Shown here: positions 25,307 to 39,210 of the stretch, in pieces | Layout: the number at the start of each line of letters is the position of its first letter | How positions within the stretch are numbered: position 1 is the first letter of the stretch | Assembly: GCA_023853785.1 (NCBI GenBank) | Contig: JAJIRX010000737.1 | Coordinates: 160,242-224,241, forward strand | From: Psilocybe azurescens | Lineage: Eukaryota > Basidiomycota > Agaricomycetes > Agaricales > Agrocybaceae | Direction of reading: 5' to 3' | Length of the DNA: 64,000 nt | Made by a program: the position numbers and the translations under genes | Notes under the pieces: generated by a model | Database searches by the model: none | What the model was told of the DNA's origin: nothing | What the model saw: the letters and a program-made list of their open reading frames with translations, nothing else

Positions 25307-27715
25307 ATGAATTCTTCAACCAGCAGAAATACTGCTAGAAAACAAACACAGGAAGACATAAAGAAACAGATAGCTCTACTGCAGGCATGTTTGGAGCCTG
25401 AACCTGAACCCGAGACGGCGTTGAAGGTCAAATCACCGAAGAGGAAGGCTTTGGGGCCTATAACATTGGCACCGGCGACACCATCGCCGAGTGAGTGACT
25501 CAAATTGACTATAGAGAATCTTCTCATTACTTTATCTCTAGAGAAGAAGAGAAAAGACTGACGAACGCTCCCTGGGGAAGCCACTTGCCCGGCCTATATT
25601 TCACACAGGATCGCAGAATACGTCACGGGATAGTGGTAGAAGCAGTAAACCTCCTGTAGAACAGTTCAAGAAACTCGCTCCTTCAAATCTAATTGGAAAA
25701 CTGGCAAGCATCAGTCGAAGAGCGGATACGGATGATGTGCCAGAGTCGCACACACGCTCAGTTGCATTTGCTGACCGGCCGGAGATACAACCACCTGTGG
25801 AACACGAAGTCCCCGGGAATAAACGTGATGAAAGACTGGCGCTCATTGAGAACCTCGAACCCGGCCCATACGAACATACCCCACCCTCTGATGACCCAAC
25901 TTTCGAGAAATTGGAACCTTACTCAGGAATTGCCATGATCTCGCGGATAGTATCTCACGAGGAGTTTAATGATCATATGGCAGCACGATACTACCTCTCG
26001 CCATCTCGTTTATACTCTGCGATTCGACTCCTTCCTGACAAACAAGGATACGATGTTCCTGTACCTGGCGACTGGATTACCATCGCCGTGGTGGCAGAAC
26101 GTGGTCCGATCAAGTTCACCCGCGCACCGGTCACCATCGAGCGAGAGAGCGGTGACCCAGATAGCAACAAGAAACACTGGAAAGGGAAGGGGAAAGATAG
26201 AGACAATGAGCCAGAGAAGCCCTCTGGCAAGAAATACGTCAATTTGAGACTTGTTGACTTCGGGGCGCGGTCAGGGCCAACTTCATCTGCGACAGGGGGC
26301 ACCTCAACGATCAGGGGCGATGCCTTCCTAACGCTGCTGCTTTTTGAGTCAGATGGGTTTGATTTGATTCCAAGAGATGATGGAAGGAAGCCGGATAAGC
26401 TGTATAGAGGAGGGAGTCGAGGAGCATTTGAGCATCTTATGGATGTGAAAGAGGGGATGTTATTGCGCTTTTGAACCCCAAGATCCTAAAACCTTTCCAG
26501 GTGAGTATAACGATTCTTGCTTTGGATCTAACGCGACGTTAATTGCATTATGTCGAAGAGGTCAAACGATAGCCCTCATCCAGTGAACAACGTGCTGGCA
26601 TTGACAGCTGAATCCGCATCATCTATCATGGTGCTTGGCCGGGCGCGAGACCTGGGAATGTGTACTGTTCGAAAACAGGATGGCAAGATCTGTGGAAGCT
26701 GGTGTGACAAGCGGCTCAGTGATGTCTGCGATTACCATGTGCAAAATGCTGTACAACGCCGAAGAGCCGCACGTCCTGAGTTTTCCGTGGGGTATGTGTT
26801 TTTCTCCGGCTCAGGCCACTCTGTTCGTGCGTATTCATATATTCATTTGTTATGGTCGTTGCAGTACATCAGGCATGTCTAGCTCTGCGACACATAAGAG
26901 CAAAAACGGCTATGACCCATTGCGTAAATGGGGCCTGAAACCTTCCGACGATATTGCTGGTAACGGTGCGACGTATATGGTCTCAGGACATATTGTAACT
27001 GGGTCGTCGTCTGATCCAAAGACGATGTTCATCAGTGAAACAATGGGAAGGGAAGGACAAGCCAGGGCGAAGCGATTGATAGATGGAAAAGATTCGGACA
27101 GAGCTCTCAAGGCTCTGTTACAGCGAGATAAAGAAGGGATGAAGGCCGTGATGAAAGCCAGAGAGGTGAATCGCGTGCTCGTCAAGGAAAGGAAAAGTGA
27201 GAAGAGCACGAATAAGGTGACTACTGACCCGAAGAAACGGAAGAAATCAAGGGATAGCAGTGATGAAGAGGGTGATGGTGGTAATGACGACGGAAGGACA
27301 CCAACCTTCGGAAGACAGCGTATTCTGCAGAAATTATCAAGTCACTAGGTTTTGATCCGTCTCTGAAACCAGGTCAACAACGTATGGAGAAGAAAGGTGT
27401 TCAAGAAAAGGTGTGGTTCACATGTTTTCGTCTTTCTGATTTTTAATGTTATGTCTGCCAAACCAGTTAGAGGCTCTCGAAGCCGTTCTACAGGGAAGAA
27501 AAGATATTGCACTGGGTCCAAAGCCAGGTCCACGAATCCGATCCGGAGTTATAGCACCGAAACGAGATAAAGTGGCGCCGACCGAGGGGAAGGAGCAGAT
27601 GTGTGATTTGGGTAGTGGCTCAGATGACGAGTTACCAGAGACATTGACGCAGAGTGGCAGGGCGGTAAAGGCAAACGAATCCGAAGTGAAGATGGTTGAT
27701 CTCGACGATTTCTGA
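25307..27715 (+). CDS. MCM10: Mcm10 replication initiation factor
   Basis: Mcm10 binds the MCM helicase, DNA and polymerase alpha during origin activation. Five exons: 25307-25490, about 25542-26500, 26559-26791, 26865-27410 and 27467-27715, roughly 720 residues. The N-terminus has a short helix (EDIKKQIALLQACLEP). The OB-fold region includes SRLYSAIRLLPDKQGYD, GDWITIAVVAERG, and KYVNLRLVDFG, ending DVIALLNPKILKPFQ. The zinc finger CTVRKQDGKICGSWCDKR with CDYH follows, then a basic tail, a block AEIIKSLGFDP and LEALEAVLQGRKDIALGP. Two -1 frame changes interrupt it: at GGGG 26453-26456, where one more G restores the OB-fold end, and between 27256 and 27320. The intron 1 join is also unclear. 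It converges with ASF1, with 181 bp between stop codons. Confidence 0.9.
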
Positions 27716-27896
27716 TTTTTACTTTGCTTTGTATTTCTTTACGACGGAGCGGTGTACTTTTATAAGAGAAAAATTTGTTTCAATTGGAGTGTTGAACAAT
27801 CAATAGTATATTCAGAGAACAACGACTTAAATAGTGTAAGCTACAGTATGAAGCAAGAAAATGAAGTGAAATATTACAAGTGTCGTTTGGGTCTGG

Positions 27897-28639
27897 TCAT
27901 GAATTGCCATTGGGTTCAACCTCCATCTTGTCGACCTCGTTACTGATGTCGTCGGCGGAAGGTACTGAGGCAGACGTCGCAGCACCGAGAGCAACTTGAG
28001 TGGGCTGTGGTGGAGAAACATCCCTAAGGAAAGAAATATTATATTAGAGAGCAAAGCTGTGTATAACTTTTTGATACGCACCACTTGATATGGAAACGGG
28101 TTACGCGAGGTTTGGCGCTGATGTCTCTCACCAGGCGATTGAACATGATCTTCACTGGTGGTGTCTCTTTCATCTCCTCGTTGTCGTATTCTGTGTTTTG
28201 ATAGTATCCCACCCGTACAAACTCTTGGTCTTTGTAGGATCCCGTAAGAATGAGTGCAGCCACTCCAAGAACGTCGTCCTCGGGTATCCTAGAGGGATCG
28301 GGAGCAGAGCCTTCAAACTCAAATGAGTTGATTCCCTGTGGGACTGGTCCGACGAGACAATCATCCAGTTCTTGATCCAGCGCTTCGTCACCTGGACACG
28401 ACACGAAAATAAGCCTCCATTCAAGATCTAAGGCGCAATCAGCTTTTCTGATACAAGAACTCCGGATGAGATACTTACCGTCTTCTAGAGGGGCTATGCA
28501 TTCAAATGTGACTCTGAATCGGTACACATCTGAAAAGCGCGCCGGGTTGTTCATGAATTCGACATTCTGGACTGTGAGTGTCAACCCAAGTAGATTCCTT
28601 TGAAGAAGGGACAAGACTCACCCGAATCGTGACAGCCAT
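27897..28639 (-). CDS. ASF1: Asf1 histone H3-H4 chaperone
   Basis: Four exons on the minus strand, 28622-28639, 28479-28566, 28082-28427 and 27897-28023, give 192 residues in perfect frame. Asf1 hands H3-H4 dimers to CAF-1 and HIRA in nucleosome assembly. The immunoglobulin-like core is clear: NVEFMNNPARFSDVYRF, RVTFECIAPLEDDLEWRL, GDEALDQELDDCLVGPVPQG, FEFEGSAPDPSRIPEDDVLG and EFVRVGYYQNTEYDN, ending KPRVTRFHIKW. A short acidic tail follows, as in fungal Asf1. The first exon codes only MAVTIR; the acceptor TCCAG just before AATGTC is the one that restores the family N-terminus, whereas a CACAG acceptor seven bases earlier would break frame. It is divergent from the RasGEF gene and converges with MCM10. 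Confidence 0.95.
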
Positions 28640-29264
28640 TCGTGTAAGTCTTTTGGACGACAAAAGGAAGGCTCGAAAGATTAATGTGGAGTGAGAACCT
28701 TGCAAAACACAAGGGTAGCGAGATAGTAGAAATACGAGAAGCGTTCCGACGCGACCGTGACTGCATACTAACATTATGTCACACATTCACGTGTGTGTGT
28801 GACTCATTTATTTGGCAGGCATATTATATTGGTGGTTAGGATATCAATTTAAATATTAGAATAGTAGGGAGCACATAGAATTATATCCTAGAGAAAGCGA
28901 GTGGCCGACTCCACTGAATCTCTGCACAGGTGTCAGTGGCGGCGATATCGAGGAGGTCCTCCCATTTTGGACATAAATACACGTGATATGTGACAAAGGA
29001 TCATGATTTCCATTATTTCCTGATTTTAGACGTCCGCCTTTCTTTCTCCCCACCATTGACGACGACGACGACAAACATAACGCACTTTGTATTAGTGAGT
29101 ATGAGATTATACACGATGGTGATATAGACTGATCTTTATCTAGTAACCGGCGGCTTATTTGAGACTATTGACTCTGAAGTTTGCCCTGCTTCTTCCCATT
29201 TTTTGAGCCATGTCATTTTGATTGTCGACGCTCTGATCCTGGCGCTTATATTCTTTATTCTATC
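28640..29264. promoter_or_regulatory. Divergent promoter region, ASF1 and RasGEF
   Basis: A 625-bp segment separates the ASF1 start (minus) from the RasGEF start (plus) and must carry both promoters. It has a (GT)n-like tract near 28788-28802 and AT-rich stretches near 28820-28860. A short upstream open frame precedes the RasGEF ATG (ATG near 29211, out of frame with the CDS). No specific factor site is claimed. Confidence 0.5.
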
Positions 29265-32200
29265 ATGTCTGACACGATACCTATTGACTCCACCAAATCC
29301 GATGACCCGATACCTCCCGACACTAATCTCTCATCTGCGGTCCAAATACCAATTATTGAAGCTCCGGAATCCATATTGGCTGTAGATCAGCAGGATCGCC
29401 CTTCTTTGGCATCTACTCTCAAGTTACCTGAAACCTCTGCTCAATTTTTGTCTCCTCCTCTACCCATTACCACAACATCCCACATCTTCTCACTTTCCGA
29501 CTTGCTTTTAGAGAATGGAGAACTGGAAAACCTGGGTCCTGACGTAGCCTTGGACGACATCAGCGTTGCACGTATGTTTTCTTATCACTCTGAATTAGGT
29601 CCGGTCTCACAGTTACTATCAATCAGCTGATGGGAGTTTCATTGAGACGTCGTCTGGCCCGACAGCTCACATACTGAAGAGAAGATATGACCAACTGGCC
29701 GGCGTTGGTCCTTCCGTTCGCTCTCCCTACGCTATAACAGCTTTTGTTAACCAGCATGGGAAGTCTATGTACCGCATTGGGTTCGTTTACTTTTTCCTCG
29801 TATCTTTCTCTCGTGCTAACTTCTTATTCTAGTCATCGCGGCAAAAATTCAGCGCCTGCGGCCACGGCTGCTGATGCCGACGACCTTTTAAAGCAATCCA
29901 AGACTTTGAGCGAGACTTCCCATTCTCCTCGCACTCAGCGTCGTTCTCGATTGAGCATGCATTTTCTGCAGCCCAGCATGTTTGCGAAGCCCAGCATACC
30001 TCCAACCAGCCGCCCTCCTATAGGAGTTTCTAACACTCCTTCAGTATCTAAGAAACTTCGAAAGACTCGATCAATACCCGATATGTCTAGTTTGGAACCC
30101 ACGATAATTTCTGCACCTACATTTGCGGTCACAGGTAGGGGCACTCGCAGAGTGTTACTGCAATGGATATTCCTCGAATTCCCGTGCCATTCAGCGCACA
30201 TCCTCCTCCTCGTCACATCGACGCATTTGCAGTACTGATGGATTGGTTTTCACCACCATCAAGTGCTTCAACAAGCAACTTTTCTAATCACGGTCATTTC
30301 AACCCCGATACACCATCCTCGGCTCCTCTTCGACCACGGGCGACAATAATACATCCTTTTGGACAGAAGGTCGTCTTCAATTCGCCATCCATGAAAGTCG
30401 TGCCAGAACGTATGCCAGCGCCGAGATATCTGCGCGAAATGCAATCCTTTGAATCTGGGCGAACGGCTCGTCAACATGATTCCCGTGAAAGTCTCCCAAA
30501 TAGCGACTCACCAGCACCTTCCTCCGACGCTTCGGGCACGGCTGAGGAACTTAGCCGACCAGCGTCAGCTATTCGTTTAAGCATGATATCGTCAGCCCCA
30601 GTTGATTCCGCACAGTCAACCAATCCTCCTGGGCAAGCGGAACCGGACGCCGTACCATCGGCCGATGCTCATCGACTCTCGTCTCATTATTCCACCGAAG
30701 TTTTCAATGTTCTTCAGACATATCGCGGACTCCCTCTTTTCGAAAAATTGGTACCCGAAGACAATACTAACGTGATAAAGCTTTCATTGGCTGCCGACCA
30801 GAGTGCAGCTCCAAGAGATGACCCTCGTTTTGTCATTTGGGGTGACATTCAAGTTGAACCAGAGGCAGAAGACTATCATTCCAAATCTCGAGACAGCTTA
30901 ACGGATGTCTCGTCTTCCAACCCATCCTCGTCTAGCATGACTAAGAGACGAAGCAGCAAAGTTTCCAAATACAAATCACCCGACGCTTCCGTTGTCAGCC
31001 TTCCCAAGAGAGGCCAGAAGGTGCTTTTGGCAGCTACAATCGAGCGCTGGATCGCCCAGTTGACCAGCGACTTGAATTACGACGAACTTTTGAACTTCTT
31101 CTTGACATATCGCACATATGTTGTGGCTGTCGATCTGTGCCATCTATTCATATGCCGCTTTCATTGGGCTCTTCAAGAAGCGACATCAAGGCAAGACGAA
31201 ACCGTTCGTCGTATCGTCCGTGTGCGGACGTTTGTTGCCATTCGATATTGGTTGTTGACTTTCTTCACCGTTGACTTCATACCCAACCGCGAGCTTAGAT
31301 TGCTAATTGCTGATTGGTTGAACACATTGATTGATGATCCGATATTGAAGAAACATAGTGATGCGACTGTAAGCGCATATCATCATCTCAGATCGTTCTT
31401 ATCTGATATCTTTATCTTGGTCCATAGGATATTGTCAAGCGTTTAATCAAGGTTGCCAAGGAATGTAAACGAGCTCACACTCGTACATCTGAAAAACCCA
31501 AATCTTCTTCAGAACCCAAATCTAGCTCAGATAGCGAGGAACGTCCGGTTGATCATGTGCTGGGGAAAAGCTTCGCAGAGGCTATTCGGAAGTTACCTCA
31601 GGAAGATAATGAATCTATCCTCGACCTTGATTTCCTTCCAGATGAAGCAAAAATTGAAGAAGTGTCGGGCTTCCCCAGCGATCCGGCCAACGCGCATCTC
31701 ACAGCAGGCGCCGTCGGCGGTACCGTTCTGTCTCCTAATCGACCAGCTTCGCTTCCGCTTTCATCTTTCAACATTCTACAGCGCACAGACCACGCTCCAG
31801 GACCAAGCACGGATGCCGATATACCTTTCATCGAGAACACGGCGCCTGTTGTTCTCGGCCACCACCACAGTGCCCTGTCGAGAGCCTTCGTCAGGACAAT
31901 CGGCAGACTTGGACGTTGGAAGCGCGTTCTAAACCATAGGTCTGCGGTTCGTCCGCCCAATACGTTAGGTGTTTGTGGTGTTGGGGACCAGGCTTTTGAT
32001 CTCGACCTTAACGTTGCACGGGATCTTCTCACAGTGAACGGTGGTGTTGAGAATTACCTCAGGATGGTTGAACCACCAGCTCCTAAGCCCAGCACTTCTA
32101 GCATCATCGTCGCTCCTGTTGAGAGCCATTCTCATCACCCTTCCCTACTTGTTTTACCGCCATTACTGTCAGTATTGCCGACCTCGCCTTCAATACCTCT

Positions 32201-34585
32201 GTCAACTGCAAATATACACCCTTCTCAGCCATCGAGTTCTCCTCTATTATCTCAATCTAATGTTGTTCATGACACGACTGCTACGACCACCTTGAAGACC
32301 GAGTCTCCACCTTCCACTTCATCTCCTCTACCAGAACCGTCCCAACCATCTCTTCTACCTTCTTTTGTGGAATCTGTGCCTGAATCTAATGATGTACCCC
32401 CGGTTCCTGTCGTTTCGCTCGTCGAAACTGTTCGAGCCGACCTTGTTCCTGTCACTTTTGCCAATCGCCGATTTAGTCCTGCATCTTTCGGTGATAACTC
32501 GTATAGCCTGGGAGATCCCGACCGTCCTGAATCCTTCATGTCATCTTCGACTGATTCATTTGGTGCCATTCTCACCGCCGACGGACCTCTTCCTCCTACA
32601 TTCCCTGGGCAACACAGTCAATGGGCATTTGACGCTTCGATTGACGATGATTTAGATTTCTCGGACACATCGTCGCTTCCTGGTGGAGCAGATCTACCTG
32701 CACCGCCAGGGTTGATGCGTCCAGCAAGGAGGCTGCCTAATCGCCGCGATTTTGAATTTGTGCGACGCTCTGAGGTCTCTTCGATGGGAATCGTGTCGAA
32801 CGAATATATGCGAGATTCTGTCGCTAGCTCGACACATTCTGACACTTCGCCTTCTTCTTCGGGAGTCCCGCCGCCCATTCATCGCTGGCAGATGAAATCA
32901 CTGCAACGTACTTTTGAATCGATGAGTAATGATGGGGAAGATAGCGGCGACGTCGAGGCTGCTTTGCGAAGGTTGGAGGGACAGATCAATCCCAAAATTC
33001 AACAGGAGAAGGCGGAGAAAGTAGATGGGTGGGTCCGATCTCTTCAAGAACGGATGAAAAACGGCGATTACGACTACGAGAGTTCAATTTTCTCTGAAGA
33101 CGACATTGAGGGGATTTATCGATGAAGTAGATCCACCGACCGACGATACTGATATCGAAAGCCCGCCTGACTTAGTTGTATCCTCCTCGGAGACTGACGA
33201 CAGTTATGACAATGATGACGCTGATGGAATGCCACATACCCCGATCCCTTCACAGTCTACTCAGCAATTACCTCTTCCTCCTGGTTTGGGTCCCATCCCT
33301 CGTTCAGAGCCGCAAAAACCTCCTCTGGAAGATGCGGTTCCTATGGAAATACTGCAGAGTAGACTGCCACCGAACGAAACACCGGCAGTTGAACCAATCA
33401 GTCCTCCAGCAGAGTCTATCCTGTCGTCCAAGTTCTCTACTTCCGATGTCACTCGCAGCATTCACCAGTCGTTTGTCCTGGGCTACCCGGCTGAGCAGTT
33501 GGCTGAGCACTTCTCGATGATCGATAGGGAGCTCTTCATGGGTGTCAAATTCGAAGAGTTGGTCACGGACGAATGGATGGAGTGTGAAGAGATCAATGTT
33601 CTGGATTGGGCACAATACCTGAAGGACAGAGCGCGGTGGAAGGCCGAACTGAAATTCTCTGAGAAGACCACTGCTCTTGCGGCTGTGCGAGCGCGCTTCA
33701 ATCTTATGGTTGCTTTTGTCATCTCTGAAGTCGTCTTAACTCCTCCCACCGCAAGGCCCTTCGTTGTCTCGAAATTCCTCCGAATTGCCTGGGTAAGCCT
33801 CTCATTTTTTTATGTTGACTGCTCGTTCATTTTTATCCATTATCAAGAAATGTTATTCTCTTAGCAATTTCAATACCCTGACCGCCATCATCATGGCGCT
33901 CAAAGGCGATTGGGTCGCTAGAGCCATGAAGAAACAAGGCTGGAATCGCATCGGAGTCTTCGAAGCCCGGGTTTTCAAGGATCTCAAATTGTTCATCACT
34001 GTCGCAGACAACTTCAAGTTTATGCGTCAGATTGTCGACTCCATCGTAGATGCAAAGCCCCTCGAAGGCAGCTCTCATGCGGCCTCCGTGATCAGTGGCG
34101 GAGATTCTCAGAGCGGCAAAGGCAAGGGAACCTCGGATAACCGTCCTTCAGTACCTACTGCTTGTATTCCTTTCATTGGTATGTCGCGATTCACCGTCTT
34201 TGTATTTTCTTCAAACACTTATAACTTTTGCAGGTATCTACCTCTCCCAGATTCATGAATTTAACAAGCTACCTGCCCTAATTGATCCGACTACTCCTAA
34301 TAGTGTCATCGGCATTGATCCTGAAACTGCTCATTTCGACCCCCTGCGCATCCCGAAGTGTTTTCTGCTTTGGCGCCCCTGCCGCCTTCCATGCACCTCG
34401 AGCCGTTGGTCAATGTTCACAAACAGCGCCGCATCGCAGATGTTATCAAGTCTCTTGTGGCTGGGCAACATCTGGCGAGCAGGGTGCAGTTCCCCATTGA
34501 CAAGAAACTCTTCCAGAAATGCCTTCGCCTTCGGGGTTTGGAGACGACCTACCTCCAACGAGCGCTGGCGATGTACTCGGAGTGA
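29265..34585 (+). CDS. Lte1-like RasGEF (Cdc25-type), about 1,680 residues
   Basis: Six exons: 29265-29571, 29627-29780, 29833-31368, 31428-33792, 33848-34178 and 34234-34585. RasGEFs of this type load GTP on Ras-like GTPases; Lte1 acts in mitotic exit. Seen: a long Ser/Pro-rich N-half, a RasGEF_N module near 31010-31370 (LLAATIERWIAQLTSDLNYD, LLNFFLTYRTYV, IRYWLLTFFTVDF), another disordered segment, then the catalytic domain from 33460 (AEQLAEHFSMIDRELFMGV, NFNTLTAIIMALKGDWVARA, FKFMRQIVDSIV, CIPFIGIYLSQIHEF) and a C-terminal HKQRRIADVIKSLVAGQHLA. Frame changes lie at GGGG 30138-30141 (one base short), GGGG 33110-33113 (one extra) and near 34355 (one G short). Lte1 rather than Cdc25 is inferred from the C-terminal block and length. 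Confidence 0.85.
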
Positions 34586-35871
34586 TTTTATTATACCTCT
34601 CCCTTTATTTTTATGTACTTCACCACACATGTGCACTTTGCTTGACAGATGATTCATTCACTCGACAAGTGAATTATGATGACTTTTTCGCTTTATTATA
34701 TTGGATTTAGGTGGCTCGTTTTCACGAAGGTTTTGATTTATTTTTTCGATGCACTTTGCTCGGTATAAGGCCGACTAGAATTCATATTTTTGTAATTTAT
34801 ATATGGCCTATACCGAACGACTAGTTGAGATTCCAGGTATCTGTTTTCATGGGATACAACTTACATTGCACTGGCAGTCTGCGGGAAAGTGACCATCATA
34901 AAGTTAAAATTCGTTAGTGCTTTGCATATCAAACTGCCAGCATCATTTCTTCATCGAGGTTCTGTTTGTGATCATCAGTCACCTATCGGAGCAACGGCGT
35001 GAAACTATTCATTGAGCCACACAATGTAGTCCACTGGAACATCTGCATATGCAGCTTGCAAAGTTGCACAAAGAAGTTTGTTGCATTCCAGTGCAGCCAG
35101 CAAGACCTTCTTCTGAGAAAGAGCCAAATTGTGCATTGTGCAAGAGATAGAGGATAAGGATGTTAAGGTTCATCAAGAGCTTTGTGTCAGGTGAATGCTG
35201 AAAACAGTGTTAGTTGGCCATCTTAAAATGCCAGGCTCATGCCTTTTACTCAGTGTTGACCAGAATTCTCCAGGTATCTCTTGGGACAGTTCCTTCAGCA
35301 CAAAAGCCAAACACTAACATGTTGGCATCATTTTCAAGTATTGTAATGTAAAAACAAATGGTCCCAGCATCACCTTTAATGACAACCTAGATTGAACTGG
35401 GCATTGTGAGCTCAAAGTTGTTCAAGGTGTTTTCAAACTAATCCTTTATGTAACTACTTAAGTTCTTAGATGATCTACAAGAAGGGCCTCCATCAAGGAT
35501 CTTGACATCCTTACTAGGACATAAATACTTAAACAAGCTAAGCACCTCCTATGTGGATTGATTTGAAATTGACTGGTTAACACTGATTCCTTGTTGGAGT
35601 CTTTAACTTAGTGATATGGTAGGACTCAAGTGGCCAGCACAGCATACCATTTAATGGAATGTGGGCCTAATGTCCAAGAAGAGCTGAAAAGGCATCTTTA
35701 TTGCATAGTGTACTAGAAAGATACAAGAAATTTTCAGAGAATCAAAAGTAGCTGGATTGTTGAGATTCATATAACAATTTGTTAACCTCTATTGAAGCAG
35801 GTAAAATCAGATGCATGGCATATTTCATAGTATAAAGAGAGCACAAATGTATTATTTATGGAATGCAATTC
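34586..35871. other. CpG-free relic, probably an old transposon
   Basis: No intact gene. From 35000 to 35915 there is not a single CG dinucleotide, while flanking genes have many. The minus strand at about 35130-35008 reads LSQKKVLLAALECNKLLCAT then YADVPVDYIVWLNE followed by a stop. This resembles the block around the first catalytic Asp of fungal Tc1/mariner transposases, with D replaced by N. Other minus-strand pieces (PSKDVKILDGGPSCR) are unassigned. CpG loss is what long-term cytosine methylation of a repeat produces, so I read this as a decayed, silenced element; the family assignment is weak. The 3' UTR of the RasGEF gene lies in the first few hundred bases. Confidence 0.5.
34761..34816. 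repeat. Short inverted repeat, 3' flank of RasGEF gene
   Basis: CGGTATAAGGCC (about 34761-34772) faces GGCCTATACCG (about 34805-34815), an inverted match with one unpaired base and an AT-rich 32-bp loop. The 7-mer CGACTAG occurs inside the left arm region and again just after the right arm. It could be a transcript 3'-end hairpin or the scar of a tiny foldback element. Confidence 0.5.
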
Positions 35872-37475
<1,604 letters not shown>

Positions 37476-38634
37476 CCTTGCGGGATCGAGTGGTAATGAG
37501 GGGGGAAGGTTATCCGGATTCTGCTGAAAGTCGTTGACTTTGCAACGTGCTTTTATAGCTTTTAACAGCACCCCCATTGTCATTTCCACTTCCACAAATA
37601 TGAAATGCATGTGCGTTACAAAGACTCACAAAGACCGTTATCGCGTAATCTTCTTGTCCAAGGCCAGAGGGGAAGGTATGTATTACACCTACGGCATCCT
37701 TTTCGGCAGCATTTGGTGGCTAAAAGTCAACTTTCAAAAGAATTGATGCTGGGCAGTGGGCTGCAGTGGGGGGCAGAGGATCTCGGACCTTTTGACCGGC
37801 ACCCTTGGTCAGGCATTTTCGCCACCATGCTAATGCATACCAGATTTGGGTCGATTTTCTCAGGAACTATGTACTCTCTGGTCAGCAAGGTCTTCTCTGT
37901 GGGTATTTAATTTTCAAAATAGCCCGGGCCAAGCCCGTTCCAAGAAAGAAACACTGATAACCTATGGAATACTGAGAGTTGTTAATCCACTACCCCCGCC
38001 TTCGGCTACAGTAATGTGAATCGCTTATCATACAAATTCCTAAAACTTCACGATTGAGGCTAATGAATAACATCTCAAGGGATGTCGATTAGCAGCTCTG
38101 AGTCTTACCCAAGTGGATCGCTTGAGTAATAGGCGCTGATAATCCTCACGATTAGATGGACATCATAACAAATAATAAACGCATTTACACAACCGGTATT
38201 AGGCATGCAATACTACCATCTGACAAATCATGGAAGTCGAAGCGTATGTATAGGCCTGCTAATTCTGCTGTAATGGATGTTAGTAACAAAAGAAAGCTTG
38301 AAATAGCTCCCAGAGGTAACCATAGATAGATGGTTGTAGTACTGGGGTAAAGATAAAAAGAAGTTTGTCGTTAGATCGCATTTGGCTGCCATAAGTAAGA
38401 GCAGAGTAAATCCAATCGAGACATCAAATGACCATAACCGCCAGAAGGACTAGTCATGCTTGGGCGAAAAAACGTTGATAATTGAATCATCGTCGATCGA
38501 GCGCCGTGTGCAGTTGTTCTTTGCACAAGTCCTCCAAGACCCTGTCATCTTAGTTCCCTGTTTGAGTCGGATTTGTACCTATATACACCCAGAGTTATAG
38601 ATTGAAGCCCGTGGTGGATATAAAGCGGGCAGTT
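37476..38634. other. Intergenic, no gene supported
   Basis: About 1.2 kb upstream of the OYE gene, which should include its promoter. Only short open frames are present (37534-37746, 37605-37910), without motifs. Confidence 0.45.
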
Positions 38635-38910
38635 TCAGAGCATTGAGGCTCCCAGGTCTCGTTGAAGTAATGCACGAGGTGAGGACGAACCTGAATGATC
38701 TCCAACAGAACTTGCCCTCCCTAACTCATGACTTTCTCGGCGGATATTAATGCATGGGGTCGACATGTCAGGTAGAAGACAGATTGGCCTGTGCGCACTG
38801 AGAGTCTGAGATAGGTTGGTCGCTGTCCAGACTCGCCCATCGGCGCTGGCAACAACGTCACTGATCATCTTGTCAATCAGCTCTTGTAATATCTGTGCGT
38901 AGAGTATTTC
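38635..38910 (-). pseudogene. F-box-like N-terminal fragment
   Basis: Reading the minus strand from about 38910, the sequence gives QILQELIDKMISDVVASADG, then VWTATNLSQTLSAHRPICLL. The opening closely parallels the start of the neighbouring F-box-like gene (QIPQELIDKVIVNVAADSES), which matches the first helix of fungal F-box domains. No full LxxCxxVxxxW-type second half and no matching downstream region follow here. It is probably a decayed tandem copy of the 39.2-40.6 kb gene. Confidence 0.45.
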
Positions 38911-39210
38911 AGTGTCCCGCTAGACCCAGACTGCCATAGGATCAGAGAGAAGACGCAATAGTAAACTTGACTTGTGTTGGTTTTCTTTTAATTTTTCAGC
39001 CGAACCAGTCTGAACTTGTCACTAGTGGTTTTAAAAGACGTGACGCGATTCGGACTAGTGGAGAGTGTTGGGAGAGAGACGCCGGGTCTGAACGTGAGCT
39101 TCGAAGCTTCGGAGTCTATGAAGGTACATAATGGTGCACATGGCTGACCATGTATTGATTATTTATGGACCGTCACTTTCTAGTAATCTTCAAAATATTT
39201 AACCCATTTA

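Noticed and set aside
31453..32655. Alternative frames inside the RasGEF gene
   Set aside because: They lie within exon 4, whose own frame continues with Ser/Pro-rich sequence between the two RasGEF modules; the others lack motifs.
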